DNA from: JAUPKT01 sp964427855
GTDB taxonomy: Bacteria; Desulfobacterota; Desulfomonilia; Desulfomonilales; Desulfomonilaceae
Direction of reading: 5' to 3'
Assembly (NCBI GenBank): GCA_964427855.1
Contig: CAYRVH010000012.1
Span: forward strand, 3,520-67,519
Length of the DNA: 64,000 nt
Below, piece by piece: positions 59,560 to 64,000 of the stretch. Positions within the stretch are counted from its first letter, which is position 1, and each line of letters starts with the position of its first letter. The notes below the pieces were generated by a model that was not told where the DNA came from, searched no databases, and saw only the letters and a list, made by a program, of their open reading frames with translations. A program made the translations under genes and the position numbers.

Positions 59560-60435
59560 GTGGACGTCGTCGGCCTGCGAGCTCTGGAGGTGATCATCGC
59601 CGCCTGCTTTCTAAGGAACTACCAGATCGCCAAAATGTCGAAATCCGTCGCTGACGAGTCACTTTGCACTGTACAGAATAAGGATGCCCCGTTGCAGAGG
59701 TTCATGGTGCTGCTCTGCGGGCTCGCACTCGCCGCCGTTGCTCTGATGGTCTGCGGCTGTCCCCATGTCAACTCAGGGTTGCCGCCGCCGCTTCGCATGC
59801 CGCTTCTGCAGGAAAGTCTCCCGGCTGACGGGACCTACCACAAAGTAAAGGCGGGTGAAACCCTTGACGCCATTGCGGCGAAATACGGAGTGGATCCACA
59901 GTATCTGGCCGAAGTCAACAACCTGGCGTCCCCTGACGCCTTCAAGGAGAACACTGACATATTCGTCCCAAAACCGGCAGGAACGGCTTTCAAGGAAAAA
60001 GCTGAGGAGCGGCGGCTTCCAGAACCTCTTCTCGAGAGGCACACGGGGGAGATGATATGGCCTGTCAAGGGCAAAGTCGTGTCCGGATTTGGGGTCTCAG
60101 GCAATGTTCACCGAAACGGCATCTCTATCGAAGTCTCGCCAGGCGCGCCAGTTATGGCGGCAAAGGAAGGAACCGTAGGGCATGTAGGGGCCATCCCAGG
60201 CTATGGCACGGTCATCCTCATCGAACATGCCAATAGGTTGGTCACTGTATACGCGCATTTGAGTGAGACACGGGTCCATCAAGGGGACAAGGTCACGCAA
60301 GGGAGCGTCATCGGCACGATTGGCAATCCAGAGCGCAAAGAAAAGCCTTGCCTGTACTTTGAAGTACGCTCTAAATCGAAACCTCGTAACCCACTCTTTT
60401 TCCTGAATAAAACACCGACAAGGGGACTGTCATGA
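59560..60435 (+). CDS. nlpD: NlpD-like LysM/LytM lipoprotein, peptidase site degenerate
   Basis: 291 residues from GTG 59560; starts at 59635 (ATG) or 59704 (ATG, just before the hydrophobic segment) are possible and I cannot decide. A lipobox-like ALMVC gives a lipoprotein. LysM domain at about 92-140 (YHKVKAGETLDAIAAKYGVDPQYLAEVNNL). The M23 domain starts KGKVVSGFG. Its zinc-site residues are changed: HRNGISIEV has Ser where Asp is expected, and CLYFEV replaces HLHFE. Like E. coli NlpD and EnvC it is probably an amidase activator. The symbol rests on pcm neighbourhood and architecture. Confidence 0.75.
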   Translation: MDVVGLRALEVIIAACFLRNYQIAKMSKSVADESLCTVQNKDAPLQRFMVLLCGLALAAVALMVCGCPHVNSGLPPPLRMPLLQESLPADGTYHKVKAGETLDAIAAKYGVDPQYLAEVNNLASPDAFKENTDIFVPKPAGTAFKEKAEERRLPEPLLERHTGEMIWPVKGKVVSGFGVSGNVHRNGISIEVSPGAPVMAAKEGTVGHVGAIPGYGTVILIEHANRLVTVYAHLSETRVHQGDKVTQGSVIGTIGNPERKEKPCLYFEVRSKSKPRNPLFFLNKTPTRGLS

Positions 60436-62081
60436 CGCCGTGGCTGTCAGGAACAACTATCAGCGCTCCCTTCACCATTGGCTCAGGGGTGGTCGCCACT
60501 GCTCCTTCGGTTCTTGCCCGCCTGGCAAGGGAGATACCTCAGCTTGGTTTTGTCACTACCAAAACGCTCAGCCTCCTTCCCAGAGAGGGCTACCGTGAAC
60601 CCATCATTTATGAGTATTACCCCGGCTGTTTTATTAATGCGGTGGGCCTCGCCAACCCAGGCGCAGCCGCATTCGTACGCGACCTTGCCCCACATCTGCC
60701 GCTCCACCACAACAAACCTCTCGTGGTCTCCATCATGGGGGAAAATCCTTCCGAATTTGTGGACTGCGCCAAAATTATCGATCCCGTGGCCTCGGCCTTT
60801 GAGCTCAATCTATCCTGTCCACACGTAAAAGGCGCGGGCCAAAGCGTCGGGTCGGACCCCGAGGCCGTTAAGACCATCATCCAACTTATGAAGAACACGT
60901 TCTCAAAACCTGTTATCGCAAAACTTTCTCCAAATTTAGATGATGTGCGAACCTCAGCCCAACTGTGCGAAAGCGCAGGCGCAGACGGGATTTCACTCAT
61001 TAATACGGTGGGGCCCGGGCTTATGCTCGACGACGCGGGCATCCCCATACTGAGCAACGAAGTAGGCGGCTTGTCGGGCAGAGGCATACTGCCCATCGGC
61101 CTCAAGGCCGTAAGAGACGTGGCCAGAGTCGTCAACATTCCTATTATTGCGTCCGGCGGCATCACAAGTCCATGCGATGTAAGAGCCTACCAGGAGGCAG
61201 GGGCCTCTTTCTTTTCCGTTGGCTCAGCCCTTGCAGGAAAAGACACCCAGCAACTCATCGACTTTTTTGAATATCTTGCGCAGGGAATCGATCCGTCGAG
61301 TTCTCTCAGTCAGCCTCAGACAGCAGATCAACGCGAAGGCATCCTCACGGCCTATACCAAGACGACAGTCCTCGTGAATTCACCAGTGGGGGAAGATCTT
61401 TTTGTCCTTGAGCTGGACGATGCGAAACCATGTAACCCCGGAAGTTTTTTCTTCCTCCGCATCCCTGGTGTCGGCGAAAAACCCTTTTCTCCGATGTCCC
61501 ACAATCCCCATCGATATCTGATCCGAGCTGTGGGCCCTTTCACGAAAAGGTGCCAGGCCCTTCAAAAAGGGGACAACATATACGTGAGGGGCCCCTATGG
61601 GAGGGGATTTCCCGAGCCGCCCCTGTCTCGTCCGCTCGTCCTTATTGCCGGAGGTACGGGGGCGGCGCCTTTGGTGATGGCCGCCGCGAGATGGCACCGG
61701 CAAGTGGGGAGGATGTTTATTGGATTCTCCAAGGACATCCAAGGCCACTTCCGGCGCCAGCTCGAAAAGATTGTCCCGAGAGTGCGCGTCGTTGTCGATG
61801 CGCCGGGCGATGTCGGTGCAATACTGCGCGAACTTGCTTATGACATGAGGTCAGAAAAAATCCTTTACAGGAATTGTGTCGCATTCCTTTGCGGCCCAAA
61901 AAGGATGACAGGCGCTGCCGTGGCCTTGCTTCTCGATGCCGTACCGCGCGCCAGAATATTTGTCGCGAGGGAAGACGTCATGAGATGCGGCATAGGACTA
62001 TGCGGGAGCTGCGCCACGGAAAAGGGGCTGCGCTCTTGCATTGACGGGCCCGTTTTCCCACTCGAGTACGAGCAGCCCTGA
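60432..62081 (+). CDS. Fused dihydroorotate dehydrogenase PyrD-PyrK (class 1B)
   Basis: 549 residues. Residues about 1-300 are a PyrD TIM barrel: PGCFINAVGLANPG, the catalytic Cys in FELNLSCPHVKG, NTVGPGLML and IIASGGITSP. Residues about 305-549 are PyrK: an FAD-binding ferredoxin-reductase barrel (FSPMSHNPHRYLIRAVGPFTKRC), LIAGGTGAAPL and a C-terminal 2Fe-2S motif CGIGLCGSC...RSC. In class 1B enzymes the two are normally separate subunits that pass electrons to NAD+. Here they are one chain. The ATG overlaps the previous stop (ATGA). It catalyses the fourth step of pyrimidine synthesis. Confidence 0.93.
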   Translation: MTPWLSGTTISAPFTIGSGVVATAPSVLARLAREIPQLGFVTTKTLSLLPREGYREPIIYEYYPGCFINAVGLANPGAAAFVRDLAPHLPLHHNKPLVVSIMGENPSEFVDCAKIIDPVASAFELNLSCPHVKGAGQSVGSDPEAVKTIIQLMKNTFSKPVIAKLSPNLDDVRTSAQLCESAGADGISLINTVGPGLMLDDAGIPILSNEVGGLSGRGILPIGLKAVRDVARVVNIPIIASGGITSPCDVRAYQEAGASFFSVGSALAGKDTQQLIDFFEYLAQGIDPSSSLSQPQTADQREGILTAYTKTTVLVNSPVGEDLFVLELDDAKPCNPGSFFFLRIPGVGEKPFSPMSHNPHRYLIRAVGPFTKRCQALQKGDNIYVRGPYGRGFPEPPLSRPLVLIAGGTGAAPLVMAAARWHRQVGRMFIGFSKDIQGHFRRQLEKIVPRVRVVVDAPGDVGAILRELAYDMRSEKILYRNCVAFLCGPKRMTGAAVALLLDAVPRARIFVAREDVMRCGIGLCGSCATEKGLRSCIDGPVFPLEYEQP

Positions 62082-62216
62082 ACATGAACGAAAGTCATGG
62101 AAACATCTCCATGATTATTGCCACGAGCAACGTCCAGCGCGAAAGATGCTTGCTGCAGCGATAAAGGTTGGGCCGAGGTTGCAGAATTGAGTCACACATC
62201 TTCGAGTGAGGTGTAC

Positions 62217-62945
62217 ATGAACAAGGATGAATTGACGAGAGCCGTGACGGCATGGGGCGCCAGCGCGGCGCGTGTCGCAGATGTCGGTCTGCTCAAGGGC
62301 ATTGAAACAGAACCCGGCGACCTGCTTGATCCTTTCACGAGGGCGATTAGCATAGGGGTGCGGCTAGCGAACGGGATCATAGACGCCATCGAAGACAAAC
62401 CCACGCCGCTGTACCAGCAACATTATTACAAAGTGAACGCGTTGCTCGACGAATTAGCAGTGAGAACTTCCCAGTACATCGAGGACGACGGAGGACGCGC
62501 GCTGCCTATTCCGGCCTCTCACCTCCTGAATAAAGAGAAGTGGTCTTCATACCTCTCTCACAAAGCAGTGGCCATAGCCGCTGGACTAGGCTGGCAAGGC
62601 AAAAGCCTTCTGCTTGTCCATCCCCTATTCGGCCCCCGATTGAGGCTGACTACTGTCTTGACCGACCTCGATGTCGAACCCGACCCGCCCATAAAAAACC
62701 GATGCGGGAGCTGCTCTGAGTGCGCAAAGGCGTGCCCAGTGGGCGCAATCAAAAACGTGAACACCGACCGCCATTACAAAGATAGGGATGAGGCGCTGCA
62801 TTTCGCACGATGCGCCGACCACGTCACAACGAATCCTGACAGGATCCCGTTCATCGAACACCCTCTGTGCGGTGTGTGCATCAGGGCCTGCCCGTGGGGC
62901 AAGAATAAAGGTTCTATGGACGGCAGCTCAACGAAGTATGCGTAG
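62217..62945 (+). CDS. QueG-like double [4Fe-4S] protein
   Basis: 242 residues from ATG 62217 (GTGAGG upstream). The C-terminal half has CGSCSECAKACPVGAI (about 162-177) and CGVCIRACPWG, the two-cluster pattern of epoxyqueuosine reductase QueG and its corrinoid reductive relatives. The N-terminal part has ISIGVRLANGIID and GLGWQGKSLLLVHP, also typical of QueG-like proteins. At 242 residues it is shorter than QueG (about 350-380) and lacks its C-terminal HEAT region, so it is a short homologue of unknown substrate rather than certain QueG. Confidence 0.85.
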   Translation: MNKDELTRAVTAWGASAARVADVGLLKGIETEPGDLLDPFTRAISIGVRLANGIIDAIEDKPTPLYQQHYYKVNALLDELAVRTSQYIEDDGGRALPIPASHLLNKEKWSSYLSHKAVAIAAGLGWQGKSLLLVHPLFGPRLRLTTVLTDLDVEPDPPIKNRCGSCSECAKACPVGAIKNVNTDRHYKDRDEALHFARCADHVTTNPDRIPFIEHPLCGVCIRACPWGKNKGSMDGSSTKYA

Positions 62946-63026
62946 GCGACCGACGGCAGCGAAATATGCATGATTGGGTGAGCCGCTTCTGTATCCGATA
63001 AAATTGCTCAGCTTCAAGGAGGCCGC

Positions 63027-63596
63027 ATGAAAGACGGTCAAAAAGACAAGGAACTGACCTGGAAATTAGTGGAAAGCCGAACCGACCGCGTGTACAACCT
63101 GTTTTCAGTGGCAATTCGCAAGAACGTATCCCCTCGAACAGGCGACATCCACGAATTCCAGGTCCTCAATTCACCAGACTGGGTTGCGATCATTCCCATT
63201 ACCTCGGACGACAAGATGGTGCTTGTGAAACAATATCGACACGGCTCGGGGGAGATTTCTCTGGAACCGCCTGGCGGTTTGGTGAAGAATGGGCAGTCTC
63301 CCGAGCAAAGCGGTCTCGAGGAACTCGAAGAGGAAACCGGTTACCGATCTAACTCGGTGGAGCTGTTGGGGTGGCTCTACCCAATGCCCGCCCTGTTTTC
63401 AAACAAATTTTGGGTGTACCTGGCCAGAGACGTAGTCCCCACGGGAAAGAAACATCCTGACGAGACCGAAGAAGTTCAGACGGTCGTTATGCCCGTCGCG
63501 GATGTAAGGGGCGCCATCCGAAGCGGCAGGATCAATTGCGCGGTGATGGTGGCGGCTTTGCACCTTTTCTTCGAAAAGATCGAGCCGATGGCGTGA
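63027..63596 (+). CDS. Nudix hydrolase, ADP-ribose pyrophosphatase-like
   Basis: 189 residues. Layout of ADP-ribose pyrophosphatases (NudF/YffH type): FEFQVLNSPDWVAIIPITSDDKMVLVKQYRHG, then the Nudix box. The box keeps EELEEETGY but has Gln at the first Glu position (GLVKNGQ) and Glu at the Arg position, giving G-x5-Q-x7-E-E-L-x-E-E-x-G-Y. The metal-binding Glu residues of the EExG part are intact, so hydrolysis of a nucleoside-diphosphate derivative is still likely. CAAGGAGG precedes the ATG. Confidence 0.88.
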   Translation: MKDGQKDKELTWKLVESRTDRVYNLFSVAIRKNVSPRTGDIHEFQVLNSPDWVAIIPITSDDKMVLVKQYRHGSGEISLEPPGGLVKNGQSPEQSGLEELEEETGYRSNSVELLGWLYPMPALFSNKFWVYLARDVVPTGKKHPDETEEVQTVVMPVADVRGAIRSGRINCAVMVAALHLFFEKIEPMA

Positions 63597-63873
63597 AATA
63601 CTGGCTGCCGTGATCCAGGACTCACTTGCGTTGCCTCGTTTGCAGCGACCCAAACCGGTAATCTGTTTTTGCCGGGGGCCTCAGGCGACCAAGCGACCGC
63701 GAGGCCCAAGTCGCACGCGGCCTGATTTTTCTCCAAAAAGGCAACTCTTTTGTCATGGCTGCCATAAGAAGAAATATTATGAACGAGTCGAGACAGCCCG
63801 AAGTTTTTCGGGGTGTTCCTCGGGACGATCAGACGTCTCGAACAGAATAAACGGAGATGAAAGGAAAACAAGA

Positions 63874-64000
63874 TGAATGTGAAAGTGTTTGGCGTGGTCG
63901 GGGCGGGCCAAATGGGCAACGGCATCGCTCACGTTGCAGCAGCCGCTGGCCTCCAGGTCATTATGAACGATGTCTCCCAAGAATTCGTGGACAAGGGGAT
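63874..64000 (+). CDS. 3-hydroxyacyl-CoA dehydrogenase, 5' part (cut by window end)
   Basis: The first 42 codons, with AAAGGAAAACAAG upstream of the ATG. MNVKVFGVVGAGQMGNGIAH is followed by an Ala-rich helix and VIMNDVSQEF: the NAD-binding Rossmann fold of 3-hydroxybutyryl-CoA dehydrogenases (Hbd/PaaH type), with the Asp that selects NAD+. It oxidises (S)-3-hydroxyacyl-CoA in fatty- or aromatic-acid beta-oxidation. The rest lies outside the window. Confidence 0.9.

Noticed and set aside
1..64000. CRISPR arrays, tRNA genes, insertion sequences or prophage genes
   Set aside because: I looked for regularly spaced repeats, tRNA T-arm consensus and transposase or integrase motifs and found none.

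Overview
The window (about 52% G+C by eye, dense protein coding, no rRNA, tRNA or CRISPR array seen) looks like the chromosome of an anaerobic deltaproteobacterium in the broad sense (Desulfobacterota, perhaps a Syntrophobacterales or Syntrophales-like syntroph or sulfate reducer). The reasons are many Fe-S proteins, a ferredoxin-type 2-oxoacid oxidoreductase coupled to flavoproteins, phenylacetate-CoA ligase, a bacterial CDC48-type ATPase and a strict Gram-negative envelope inventory (HflKC, NlpD-like lipoprotein, outer-membrane barrel). The lineage is inferred from gene content only. One 22-base run of N inside pheT shows that this is a draft assembly.

Layout. 1-7000: the end of a NusG-type factor, a proline-rich membrane-anchored protein, the RNase P RNA gene, a von Willebrand A protein, and a run of leftward secreted or TPR proteins. 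7100-11200: a two-AAA-domain CDC48-like ATPase with a degenerate second ring, followed by an Nfu scaffold, a four-cluster polyferredoxin and a desulforedoxin-like protein. 11300-20400: uvrB, UDP-glucose dehydrogenase, scpB, a glycosyltransferase, a lone receiver protein, and an ABC ATPase plus MacA-like adaptor without a permease. 20445-25825: four tightly packed genes for a 2-oxoacid oxidoreductase (KorA/KorB) with two flavoproteins, probably one NAD(P)H/ferredoxin-linked complex. 26200-32300: hflK-hflC, a B12-binding radical SAM protein, and a small HTH-like protein behind palindromic DNA. 32377-37950: envelope and housekeeping genes (YbgC-type thioesterase, map, murD, a MerR regulator). 38049-42426 (leftward): rpmI-rplT-pheS-pheT, without infC before it or ihfA after it.

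The most interesting part is the leftward block 48790-42546: SGNH hydrolase, NodU/CmcH-type carbamoyltransferase, SxtJ-like membrane protein, a 50-residue SxtK/DUF5989-like membrane peptide and a second SGNH hydrolase. Both SGNH proteins are membrane anchored and end in a discoidin-like domain. I read it as a membrane-associated O-carbamoylation system for a surface glycan or other envelope product; its function is inference. Next to it, rightward, is a complete cyanate module (cynS and a three-gene ABC importer) behind an excellent sigma-54 (-24/-12) promoter, which indicates nitrogen control.

52985-57452 (leftward) holds phenylacetate-CoA ligase, a CAPVV-repeat secreted protein and two glycosyltransferase-type proteins, one with a 16-base homopolymer that could switch its C-terminus. 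58141-64000 (rightward) holds a secreted protein, pcm, an NlpD-like factor, a fused PyrD-PyrK dihydroorotate dehydrogenase, a QueG-like Fe-S protein, a Nudix hydrolase and the start of a 3-hydroxyacyl-CoA dehydrogenase. Intergenic inverted repeats of at least two families occur in distant copies.
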